DNA from: Campylobacteraceae bacterium
GTDB lineage: Bacteria > Campylobacterota > Campylobacteria > Campylobacterales > Sulfurovaceae
Assembly (NCBI GenBank): GCA_026982175.1
Contig: JALSHP010000148.1
Coordinates: 1-20,490 of the forward strand
Direction: 5' to 3'
DNA: 20,490 nucleotides
The translations under genes and the position numbers were made by a program. The notes under the pieces are model-generated. The model ran no database searches, was not told the DNA's origin, and saw only the letters and a list, made by a program, of their open reading frames with translations. Below are positions 14,030-20,490 of this stretch, one piece after another. Each line of letters opens with the position of its first letter. Positions within the stretch are counted from its first letter, which is position 1.

Positions 14030-14572
14030 ATGATGAGAATTAAAAATATAGCTCTAATAGTAACGGCTCTGTTATTACCTTCATTGGTATTGGCATCAGG
14101 TACTGAGCATCACGATGTAAGTATGTTTAACTCGGATTTTTTTTATAGAGTTTTGAACTTTTCTGTTTTTGTTGGTATTGTTTATTATTTAGCGGCTAAT
14201 CCTATTAAAGCATTTTTTGTAGGTAGAAGTGAAGGTATTGCTAATCAATTGGAAGAGATTGAAGCGAAATTAGAAGCTTCTAAAAATGAGCGTCTAGCAG
14301 CAGAAGAGAATGTTACTAAAGCTGAAAGTAAAGCCAAAGAGATTGTTGCAGATGCAGGAAATGAAGCTCAACTATTAGCAGATAATATTGCTGAAAAAAA
14401 TGCTGTAGCATTAACTATTTTAGATAAACAAGCTGTTGAAAAACAGACTTTGTCTGCTAAAAAAGCGACACAATCTACTATTGATAGCTTACTTAATGAT
14501 GGTTTTGAAAATTCAGATATTGCCATTGATGAAGCTAAAGTTGTATCACTTATCTCAAGTAAGGTGGCATAA
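14030..14572 (+). CDS. atpF: ATP synthase F0 subunit b, with signal-like N-terminal extension
   Basis: This is the second stalk subunit, 180 residues. After a hydrophobic N-terminal stretch (IALIVTALLLPSLVLASG) comes a second membrane helix (VLNFSVFVGIVYYLAANPIKAFF) and then a long charged coiled coil. The first stretch reads like a cleavable signal peptide ending near LASG, so the mature N-terminus may start in the periplasm. Two ATGs are adjacent; the second (14033) sits 6 bases from AGGAG and is the better start, which would make the protein 179 residues. The stop overlaps the atpH start by one base (TAATG). Confidence 0.9.
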   Translation: MMRIKNIALIVTALLLPSLVLASGTEHHDVSMFNSDFFYRVLNFSVFVGIVYYLAANPIKAFFVGRSEGIANQLEEIEAKLEASKNERLAAEENVTKAESKAKEIVADAGNEAQLLADNIAEKNAVALTILDKQAVEKQTLSAKKATQSTIDSLLNDGFENSDIAIDEAKVVSLISSKVA

Positions 14573-15108
14573 TGGAAGAGTTAATTGCAAAACGATATGT
14601 CAATGCTTTGGTTGATTCTACCTCTAAAAAAGATAGAGCAGACTTTTCTAAGACACTTTTGGGAATGGCAGATGCTTTTGAAGATGAAAAAGTAGCTGAG
14701 AACTTAACCTCTCCTTTGGTTTCTAACGAACAAAAAACAGCTTTGGTTCTTGAATCTTTAGGTGAAGATGCCAATGCTAAATTGGTAAACTTTATTAAAA
14801 TTATTGGTGAAAATGGTCGTTTAGATTTATTGCCTACTATTGCTAAAGTTTTAAAACAAGCTATCCAAAAAGAGACCAATAAATACGAAGGTGTTGTGAC
14901 AAGTAGTAGTAAACTTAAAGCCGATGAGCTTAAAGAGTTACAAGCGTCACTTAGTAAATATACAGATGGTGCAAGTATTAAATTGACACAAGAGATTTCT
15001 GACATAGAAGGAATTAAAGTTTCAGTTGATGATTTGGGTATTGAGGTGAACTTCTCTAAGCAGAGAGTTAAAGAACAGTTAATTGATTTCATTACGAAAT
15101 CACTATAA
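14572..15108 (+). CDS. atpH: ATP synthase F1 subunit delta
   Basis: Delta caps the F1 head and links it to the b/b' stalk. The 178-residue protein has the N-terminal helical domain beginning ELIAKRYVNALVD. The conserved C-terminal segment includes LKELQASLSKY and GIKVSVDDLGIEVNFSKQRVKEQL, close to the usual GG-x-x-x-x-x-G-x-x-x-DGS-x-x-x-x-L pattern but with the DGS stretch degenerate. Length and position between b and alpha agree with the family. Confidence 0.9.
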   Translation: MEELIAKRYVNALVDSTSKKDRADFSKTLLGMADAFEDEKVAENLTSPLVSNEQKTALVLESLGEDANAKLVNFIKIIGENGRLDLLPTIAKVLKQAIQKETNKYEGVVTSSSKLKADELKELQASLSKYTDGASIKLTQEISDIEGIKVSVDDLGIEVNFSKQRVKEQLIDFITKSL

Positions 15109-15134
15109 ACAAGTAACAAACGGAAGGAGTTGCA

Positions 15135-16649
15135 GTGGCAAACAAATTACAAGCAGATGAAATCTCTTCAATAATCAAAGAGAGAATTGCGAATTTTGAG
15201 ATTGATGTAGATATCAACGAAGTTGGTAAGGTAGTAGGTGTTGCAGATGGAATTACATCTGTATATGGTCTTAACAATGTTATGGCGGGTGAAGTCGTAG
15301 AATTTGAAACAGGTGTTTTAGGTATGGTTCTTAACCTAGAAGAGGCGAGTGTAGGTATCGTTGTTCTAGGTTCTATGGCTGGTATCGTTGAAGGTATGAG
15401 CGTTAAAAGAACAGGTGAACTTCTTAAAATGCCAGTTGGTGATGCGATGGTTGGTCGTGTTGTTAATCCACTTGGAGAACCAGTTGATGGTAAAGGTCCA
15501 ATTGAGACAACAGAGTCAAGACTTATCGAAGACAAAGCTCCTGGAATTATGGCTAGAAAATCAGTTCATGAGCCACTTCAAACAGGTATTAAAGCGATTG
15601 ATGCATTGGTACCAGTTGGACGAGGACAAAGAGAACTTATCATTGGTGATAGACAAACAGGTAAAACTACTTTAGCGATTGATACTATTATCAATCAAAA
15701 AGGTCAAGATGTTATTTGTGTTTATGTAGCCATTGGTCAAAAACAATCAACAGTTGCTTCATTGGTTAAAAAGCTTGAAGAAGCTGGTGCGATGGAATAC
15801 ACTATTATTGTTAATGCGTCTGCTTCTGATTCGGCAGCATTCCAATTCTTAGCACCTTATGCAGGAATTACTTTATCTGAATACTATATGCACTCTAGCA
15901 GACATGCTGTTATATTCTATGATGATTTAACAAAACATGCCGTTGCTTACCGTGAGATGTCACTTATTTTAAGACGTCCTCCAGGTCGAGAGGCATACCC
16001 TGGTGATGTTTTCTATCTTCACTCAAGATTACTTGAAAGAGCTGCGAAACTTAGTGATGCAAATGGTGCAGGTTCTATTACTGCATTCCCAATTATTGAG
16101 ACTCAAGCAGGTGATGTTGCTGCTTATATTCCAACCAACGTAATTTCAATTACTGATGGACAAATCTTCTTAGAGACTGACCTCTTTAACTCAGGTGTAA
16201 GACCTGCGATTAATGTTGGACTTTCAGTATCACGTGTTGGTGGTGCTGCACAGATTAAAGCCACTAAACAAGTAGCAGGAACACTTAGACTTGACCTTGC
16301 TTCTTACCGTGAGCTTCAAGCATTTGCACAGTTTGCTTCTGACCTTGATGAACACAGTAGAGCACAACTTGAGCGTGGTGGAAGAATGGTTGAAGTTCTT
16401 AAACAAGGACCATACGCACCTGTTGCCATTGAGAAACAAGTTATTATGATTTTTGCTGGAGTTAAAGGTTACCTTGATGACATTGAAGTCTCTGCTGTAA
16501 CTAAATTTGAAGCTGAACTTTATCCATTTATGGACGCTAAGTATGCTTCAGTTGTAGATAGCATTAGAGAGAACAAAAAAATCACTGATGAAAATGAAGC
16601 TGATTTGAAAAAAGCGATTGAAGATTTCAAAGAATCTTTTTCAGCTTAA
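15135..16649 (+). CDS. atpA: ATP synthase F1 subunit alpha
   Basis: Alpha forms the non-catalytic nucleotide-binding positions of the F1 hexamer. The 504-residue protein has the P-loop GDRQTGKT at 171-178, the segment AIDALVPVGRGQRELIIG ahead of it, and the alpha/beta signature RPAINVGLSVS with RVGGAAQ following. The glutamine in the P-loop marks it as alpha rather than beta. The start codon is GTG at 15135, set by GGAAGGAG 5 bases upstream and by the normal N-terminus ANKLQADEI. It is full length. Confidence 0.98.
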   Translation: MANKLQADEISSIIKERIANFEIDVDINEVGKVVGVADGITSVYGLNNVMAGEVVEFETGVLGMVLNLEEASVGIVVLGSMAGIVEGMSVKRTGELLKMPVGDAMVGRVVNPLGEPVDGKGPIETTESRLIEDKAPGIMARKSVHEPLQTGIKAIDALVPVGRGQRELIIGDRQTGKTTLAIDTIINQKGQDVICVYVAIGQKQSTVASLVKKLEEAGAMEYTIIVNASASDSAAFQFLAPYAGITLSEYYMHSSRHAVIFYDDLTKHAVAYREMSLILRRPPGREAYPGDVFYLHSRLLERAAKLSDANGAGSITAFPIIETQAGDVAAYIPTNVISITDGQIFLETDLFNSGVRPAINVGLSVSRVGGAAQIKATKQVAGTLRLDLASYRELQAFAQFASDLDEHSRAQLERGGRMVEVLKQGPYAPVAIEKQVIMIFAGVKGYLDDIEVSAVTKFEAELYPFMDAKYASVVDSIRENKKITDENEADLKKAIEDFKESFSA

Positions 16650-16661
16650 TAAGGTTCAATT

Positions 16662-17552
16662 ATGGCTAATTTAAAAGAGATTAAGCGTAAAATTTCGAGT
16701 GTCAAAGGTACTCAAAAGACCACGCGTGCGATGAAACTTGTTTCATCGGCTAAACTTAAACGTGCAGAAGAGATTGCTACACGTTCTAAAGTTTATGCTT
16801 CTAAGCTAACAGAATTGTTAACTGAAATTGCACAGAAGATGCAACAAGGCAATGAAGATGGGATTGATAATGTTTTCATGAAAGAGAACAAAAATCCTAA
16901 AAGAGTTGACATTGTATTTGTAACATCGGACAAAGGTCTTTGTGGTGGTTTCAACCATCAAACGATTAAACAAGCGAATAAAATAATGCAAGAGTATAAT
17001 GATGCAGGTGTTGAAGTTCGTCTAAGTGGTGTAGGAAAAAAAGGGATTGCTTTTTTTAAATATAACCAAGTAGAGATGTTAAATCAGATTGATGATTTAA
17101 GTGGAAAACCTGACTATGCTCGTTCAAAAGAGTTAATTAACTCTTTGGTAGAAGATTATGTTCAAGGTGAAACCGATAAGATTATTTTAATCCATAATGG
17201 ATATGTAAATATGATTATGCAAAAAGTTCATACACAACAACTACTTCCTGTAGATGTAAGTGAATTAGGTTTAACTGATAGCGTAGCAACATCTGAAATG
17301 GAAGTTGAACCAGATGATGATGACACATTGTTAAATGCATTGGTAGAGAAATATGTAGAATATACAATGTTCTATGCACTTCTTGATTCCCTAGCAGCTG
17401 AACATTCAGCACGAATGCAAGCGATGGATGCAGCAACCAACAATGCAGGTGATATGGTTAAGAAACTGAGTGTTAAATATAACAAAGCAAGACAAGAAGC
17501 GATTACGACTGAACTCATTGAGATTATCAGTGGTATGGAATCGTTGAAATAA
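16662..17552 (+). CDS. atpG: ATP synthase F1 subunit gamma
   Basis: Gamma is the rotating central shaft. The 296-residue protein shows the N-terminal coiled-coil start NLKEIKRKISSVKGTQKTTRAMKL, the DKGLCGGFN segment, and the C-terminal RQEAITTELIEIISG signature. There is a moderately acidic stretch (EPDDDDTLL) in the middle domain. The start has AAGGTT upstream. It lies 12 bases after atpA and 15 before atpD. Confidence 0.97.
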   Translation: MANLKEIKRKISSVKGTQKTTRAMKLVSSAKLKRAEEIATRSKVYASKLTELLTEIAQKMQQGNEDGIDNVFMKENKNPKRVDIVFVTSDKGLCGGFNHQTIKQANKIMQEYNDAGVEVRLSGVGKKGIAFFKYNQVEMLNQIDDLSGKPDYARSKELINSLVEDYVQGETDKIILIHNGYVNMIMQKVHTQQLLPVDVSELGLTDSVATSEMEVEPDDDDTLLNALVEKYVEYTMFYALLDSLAAEHSARMQAMDAATNNAGDMVKKLSVKYNKARQEAITTELIEIISGMESLK

Positions 17553-17567
17553 TAAGGAGAATAGATT

Positions 17568-18965
17568 ATGACAGGTAAAGTAGTACAAGTACTAGGTCCC
17601 GTTGTTGATGTTGATTTTACGGATTATCTTCCAGCAATTAACGAAGCATTAGAGACAACAATTGGTGAGCAAAGATTGGTTTTAGAAGTGGCTGCACAAC
17701 TTGGTGACAGACGTGTTAGAACCATTGCTATGGATATGAGTGAAGGTTTGGTACGTGGTCAAGAGGTTAAAGCAACAGGTGACTCTATTAAAGTACCAGT
17801 TGGTGAAGAGGTTCTAGGTAGAATCTTTAACGTTGTAGGTGATACGGTTGATGATGCAGGTGAGTTTACTTGTAAAGAGTACCGTTCAATCCACAGAGAC
17901 CCACCACCATTTGAAGAGCAAAGTACAGCAACTGAAGTGTTTGAAACAGGGATTAAAGTAGTTGACCTTCTTGCTCCATACAACAAAGGTGGAAAAGTAG
18001 GACTCTTTGGTGGTGCTGGTGTTGGTAAAACCGTTATTATTATGGAACTTATTAACAACGTTGCGTTAAAACACTCTGGTTACTCTGTATTTGCAGGGGT
18101 TGGTGAGAGAACACGTGAAGGAAATGACCTCTACTTTGAAATGGAAGAGTCGAACGTCTTGGACAAAGTTGCACTGTGCTACGGTCAAATGAGTGAACCT
18201 CCAGGAGCAAGAAACCGTATTGCTTTAACAGGTCTTACAATGGCTGAATACTTTAGAGATGAAATGGGACTTGACGTTCTTATGTTTATTGATAACATCT
18301 TTAGATTTGCACAATCAGGTTCTGAAATGTCAGCACTTCTTGGTCGTATTCCATCAGCTGTTGGTTACCAACCAACACTTGCATCTGAAATGGGTAAACT
18401 CCAAGAGAGAATTACATCAACAACCAAAGGTTCAATTACTTCTGTTCAAGCAGTATATGTACCAGCAGATGACTTAACCGATCCAGCTCCTGCATCTGTA
18501 TTTGCTCACTTAGATGCAACAACAGTACTTAACCGTTCTATTGCTGAAAAAGGTATTTACCCTGCGGTTGATCCATTGGATTCAACTTCAAGAATGCTTG
18601 ACCCACAAATTCTTGGTGAAGAGCATTATAACATTGCACGTGGTGTTCAATCTATTCTTCAAAAGTATAAAGACTTGCAAGATATTATTGCTATTCTTGG
18701 TATGGACGAGCTTAGTGAAGAGGACAAAAATACTGTTGAAAGAGCAAGAAAGATTGAAAAATACCTTTCTCAACCATTCCACGTTGCTGAAGTATTTACA
18801 GGAAGCCCTGGTGTTTACGTTGAATTGGCAGATACATTGGCAGGATTTAAAGGTCTTATCGAAGGTAAATACGACGACATGAGTGAAGCTGCATTCTACA
18901 TGGTAGGTAACATGGACGAAGCAATTGCGAAGAATGAGAAAATTCAAGCTAAAAACAACGCTTAA
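17568..18965 (+). CDS. atpD: ATP synthase F1 subunit beta
   Basis: Beta carries the catalytic nucleotide sites that make ATP. The 465-residue protein has the P-loop GGAGVGKT (148-155), the catalytic glutamate in GERTREGNDLY (Glu180) and the DELSEEDK element that couples to gamma. N-terminal barrel, nucleotide-binding domain and C-terminal helical domain are all present. A strong AAGGAG lies before the ATG. The sequence is typical of the family, with no irregularity. Confidence 0.98.
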   Translation: MTGKVVQVLGPVVDVDFTDYLPAINEALETTIGEQRLVLEVAAQLGDRRVRTIAMDMSEGLVRGQEVKATGDSIKVPVGEEVLGRIFNVVGDTVDDAGEFTCKEYRSIHRDPPPFEEQSTATEVFETGIKVVDLLAPYNKGGKVGLFGGAGVGKTVIIMELINNVALKHSGYSVFAGVGERTREGNDLYFEMEESNVLDKVALCYGQMSEPPGARNRIALTGLTMAEYFRDEMGLDVLMFIDNIFRFAQSGSEMSALLGRIPSAVGYQPTLASEMGKLQERITSTTKGSITSVQAVYVPADDLTDPAPASVFAHLDATTVLNRSIAEKGIYPAVDPLDSTSRMLDPQILGEEHYNIARGVQSILQKYKDLQDIIAILGMDELSEEDKNTVERARKIEKYLSQPFHVAEVFTGSPGVYVELADTLAGFKGLIEGKYDDMSEAAFYMVGNMDEAIAKNEKIQAKNNA

Positions 18966-18971
18966 GGGTCT

Positions 18972-19355
18972 ATGATGGAACTCCTTAAACTTGAAATAGT
19001 AACACCTGAAGGTGTTATTTTTGATGACGAAGTAAAACAACTCACCGTCCCTGGTGGTGAGGGTGAGTTCGGTATTTTAGCTGGACACGCTGCTGTTGTT
19101 TCTCTTTTGACTTCAGGTGTGATTACCATAGACCGTAAAGATGGACGTGAAGTTCAAGTTGCAGTCAATGGTGGTTACATCAAAGTTGAAGAGGAAAAAA
19201 CACTTTGTATGGTTGATGGTGCAGTAGCACTTTCAGGAGACGATACAAACTTAGCAAAAAATATTGCTAAAGCTAAAGAGCTACTAGAAAAAGCACAAGC
19301 TTCAACTTTAACAGTTGCAGCCGCTGTTTCTAAGTTTGAAGGCATTAAGAAGTAA
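18972..19355 (+). CDS. atpC: ATP synthase F1 subunit epsilon
   Basis: Epsilon connects gamma to the c-ring and can inhibit ATP hydrolysis. The 127-residue protein has the beta-sandwich start LKLEIVTPEGVIFDDEV with PGGEGEFGILAGHA, then a C-terminal helix pair (LAKNIAKAKELLEKAQA). Two ATGs are adjacent (18972 and 18975); AAGGGT upstream is better spaced for the second. Its stop codon lies within the stem of the following hairpin. Confidence 0.95.
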   Translation: MMELLKLEIVTPEGVIFDDEVKQLTVPGGEGEFGILAGHAAVVSLLTSGVITIDRKDGREVQVAVNGGYIKVEEEKTLCMVDGAVALSGDDTNLAKNIAKAKELLEKAQASTLTVAAAVSKFEGIKK

Positions 19356-19393
19356 GCTTTTTACTTCCTTTCTATTCTCACCTTTTAGGTGGG
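19349..19393 (+). terminator. Two tandem hairpins ending the atp operon
   Basis: GAAGTAA (19349-19355) pairs with TTACTTC (19361-19367) around a GCTTT loop; the atpC stop is in the left arm. A second hairpin follows: CTCACCT (19377-19383) with AGGTGGG (19387-19393), with one G-T pair and a TTT loop. Then comes a T-rich stretch (ATTTTATTTT at 19401-19410). The tract is not directly behind either stem. Confidence 0.5.
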
Positions 19394-19467
19394 GATTCAA
19401 ATTTTATTTTAAACTTTATCTTGACATTTATCAATTAAAATCCCAAAATTAACCCCTATACTATGTT

Positions 19468-19473
19468 TATAAT
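19468..19473 (+). promoter_or_regulatory. -10 box for the hemerythrin gene
   Basis: TGTTTATAATATATC contains a perfect TATAAT 19 bases before the ATG, with AAAGGATAAAAC as the ribosome binding site. A TTGACA at 19421 is too far upstream to be its -35 box. Confidence 0.5.
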
Positions 19474-19492
19474 ATATCATAAAGGATAAAAC

Positions 19493-19933
19493 ATGGCACT
19501 ACTTTACGCAGAACAAGTTGAATATATGGATTTGGAAGAGATGCAAGATACGCATGAAGATGAGATAAAAATCTTGAATGAAGTGGAGCAGTTGGCAGTT
19601 CAATATGGGATGAATAAATCAAATTTAAGTGAATTAGAAGCAAAGCTTGATGAATATATTGCCCATGTAAGAGAACACTTTTCCAATGAAGAGGTTTTAA
19701 TGAAAAAACATCATTTCCCTCATTTTGAAATGCATAAGATGGCACATGATATGTTTTTGATGGATTTAAACTATGCCATTCGACAATGGAAAGAGTTTCA
19801 TGACATAGATAAGATGATTAATTTTGTTTATAAATCTCCAGAGTGGATAGTGATGCACATTAATTCTGTAGATGCTGTAACAGCTAGATATTTATCACAG
19901 AAGATAGCCCATGATGAAAAGGCTAAACAATAG
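19493..19933 (+). CDS. Bacteriohemerythrin
   Basis: This 146-residue single-domain hemerythrin is a four-helix bundle that binds O2 at a non-heme di-iron site. All seven expected ligands can be placed: His21, His62, Glu66, His81, His85, His122 and Asp127. They fall in the motifs THEDE, HFSNEE, MHKMAHDMF and MHINSVD, with the spacings H-x3-E, H-x3-H and H-x4-D typical of the family. It has no signal peptide or fused signalling domain, so it is cytosolic. Likely roles are oxygen storage or delivery, or oxygen/NO protection in a microaerobic cell; the sequence does not decide between them. It has its own promoter and is followed by an unknown gene in the same direction. Confidence 0.93.
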   Translation: MALLYAEQVEYMDLEEMQDTHEDEIKILNEVEQLAVQYGMNKSNLSELEAKLDEYIAHVREHFSNEEVLMKKHHFPHFEMHKMAHDMFLMDLNYAIRQWKEFHDIDKMINFVYKSPEWIVMHINSVDAVTARYLSQKIAHDEKAKQ

Positions 19934-19992
19934 AGACTTTATTGTACAATCCGATTTAAACAACACAGTTTACAATAGGAGAGCCGTATATT

Positions 19993-20397
19993 ATGATGAA
20001 AGCTAGACATATTTTATTTAACACTTCTTGGGATGAGTTTGACATGGGAACATGTAAGTTCCTTGTCCCTTTTTTTAATCAGTACATAGAGTTTTTACTC
20101 TTTCAAGACCATCAACCCAAACCTGCCTTGACAGAAAAAATGGTTAAAGCGATTAATGATATTATGGATCTTGATGCAAAGGAACAGGGTTTATATTTTG
20201 AAGCGTTTGGTGAAAATTCTGATGTTAAAGTAAGTGAGATTCACATTGACCAAGAGCATGATGTGCTAGAGGGGGTCTATTGTGAAATTATTATGGACAT
20301 GCCCTCTGCTGAATACATGAGCATGATTGTTAAAGATGGAAAGATTATTTATTTGGATAGAGAGGGCAGTTATTTGGAGTCATTGAAAAAAAGCTAA
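19993..20397 (+). CDS. Unrecognised 134-residue acidic protein
   Basis: I do not recognise this protein. It has no signal peptide or membrane helix and is rich in Asp and Glu. The N-terminal half looks helical (LVPFFNQYIEFLLF). The C-terminal half alternates like beta strands (VSEIHIDQEH, GVYCEIIMDMPS, YMSMIVKDGKIIYLDREG). The two ATGs at 19993 and 19996 lie about 10 bases after AGGAGA. It is separated from the hemerythrin gene by 59 bases without an obvious terminator and could share its transcript. Its stop overlaps that of the convergent next gene by four bases. A small-immunity-protein-like fold crossed my mind from the strand pattern but I cannot support it. Confidence 0.75.
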   Translation: MMKARHILFNTSWDEFDMGTCKFLVPFFNQYIEFLLFQDHQPKPALTEKMVKAINDIMDLDAKEQGLYFEAFGENSDVKVSEIHIDQEHDVLEGVYCEIIMDMPSAEYMSMIVKDGKIIYLDREGSYLESLKKS

Positions 20398-20490
20398 ATG
20401 CTTTTAAGTTGGATGGGAATACCCATCTTTACCTCATAGACTTCATCGCAAAAGGCAGCCAATCGTTGACCGATAATACCTGAACGGTCA
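20394..20490 (-). CDS. C-terminal fragment resembling CobU (adenosylcobinamide kinase/guanylyltransferase), 5' part outside window
   Basis: The reverse strand is open from the window edge to a TAG at 20394-20396 and gives 31 residues including GQRLAAFCDEVYEVKMGIP. This lines up with the end of CobU proteins, which in E. coli runs GRVNQQLAAAADEVWLVVSG. CobU makes GDP-cobinamide in cobalamin assembly. With so few residues the match is suggestive only. Confidence 0.45.
   Translation of the reverse strand, partial: DRSGIIGQRLAAFCDEVYEVKMGIPIQLKSI

Noticed and set aside
14550..15535. Long open frames opposite atpH and atpA
   Set aside because: They lie fully against conserved ATP synthase genes, are Ser/Thr/Leu rich without motifs, and have no credible ribosome binding sites.
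13487..19355. Absence of atpB and atpE as a broken ATP synthase operon
   Set aside because: In Campylobacterota the a and c subunit genes normally lie at other chromosomal sites, so the seven-gene cluster is the expected arrangement.

Overview
This window is an AT-rich stretch of a Campylobacterota (Epsilonproteobacteria) chromosome. The main clue is gene order: fmt, birA, parA, parB, then ATP synthase b', b, delta, alpha, gamma, beta, epsilon with no a or c subunit genes nearby. The futalosine-route menaquinone gene mqnE, an OprD-like porin and c553-type cytochromes agree with this. I cannot fix the genus from sequence alone; a free-living relative of Sulfurimonas, Sulfurovum or Arcobacter is my inference.

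Layout. Positions 1-2024 (minus strand) hold a DUF721/DciA-like gene followed by uvrC, whose 3' end lies outside the window. A 44-residue lipoprotein gene starts head-to-head with the DUF721 gene and overlaps it, then nadB (quinolinate/NAD synthesis) follows on the plus strand. An outer-membrane porin lies on the minus strand (3616-5088). Next come a sodium:solute symporter, a small cluster of repeats, and a sirtuin deacylase. A secreted NlpC/P60 hydrolase faces the sirtuin, with overlapping stop codons. mqnE and a periplasmic two-heme cytochrome with an obvious internal duplication follow.

From 10285 to 19355 every gene is on the plus strand. fmt, birA, parA and parB form a tight run with overlapping ends. 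The seven-gene atp cluster (13602-19355) has its own -10 box and ends in two hairpins. After it come a bacteriohemerythrin, an unrecognised 134-residue protein, and the last 31 codons of a minus-strand gene that resembles the CobU C-terminus.

Most of the window is housekeeping. The parts that reward a second look are the symporter/sirtuin repeat cluster (three palindromes of one family in +,-,+ order inside an exact 55-bp direct repeat that encodes the symporter C-terminus), the duplicated cytochrome with 21-bp linker repeats, and the lipoprotein/DUF721 head-to-head overlap with a predicted leaderless promoter. I found no CRISPR array, tRNA, rRNA, insertion sequence, phage gene or convincing new defence system. 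No gene-free stretch exceeds 300 bases; the longest is about 237 bases (8098-8334).
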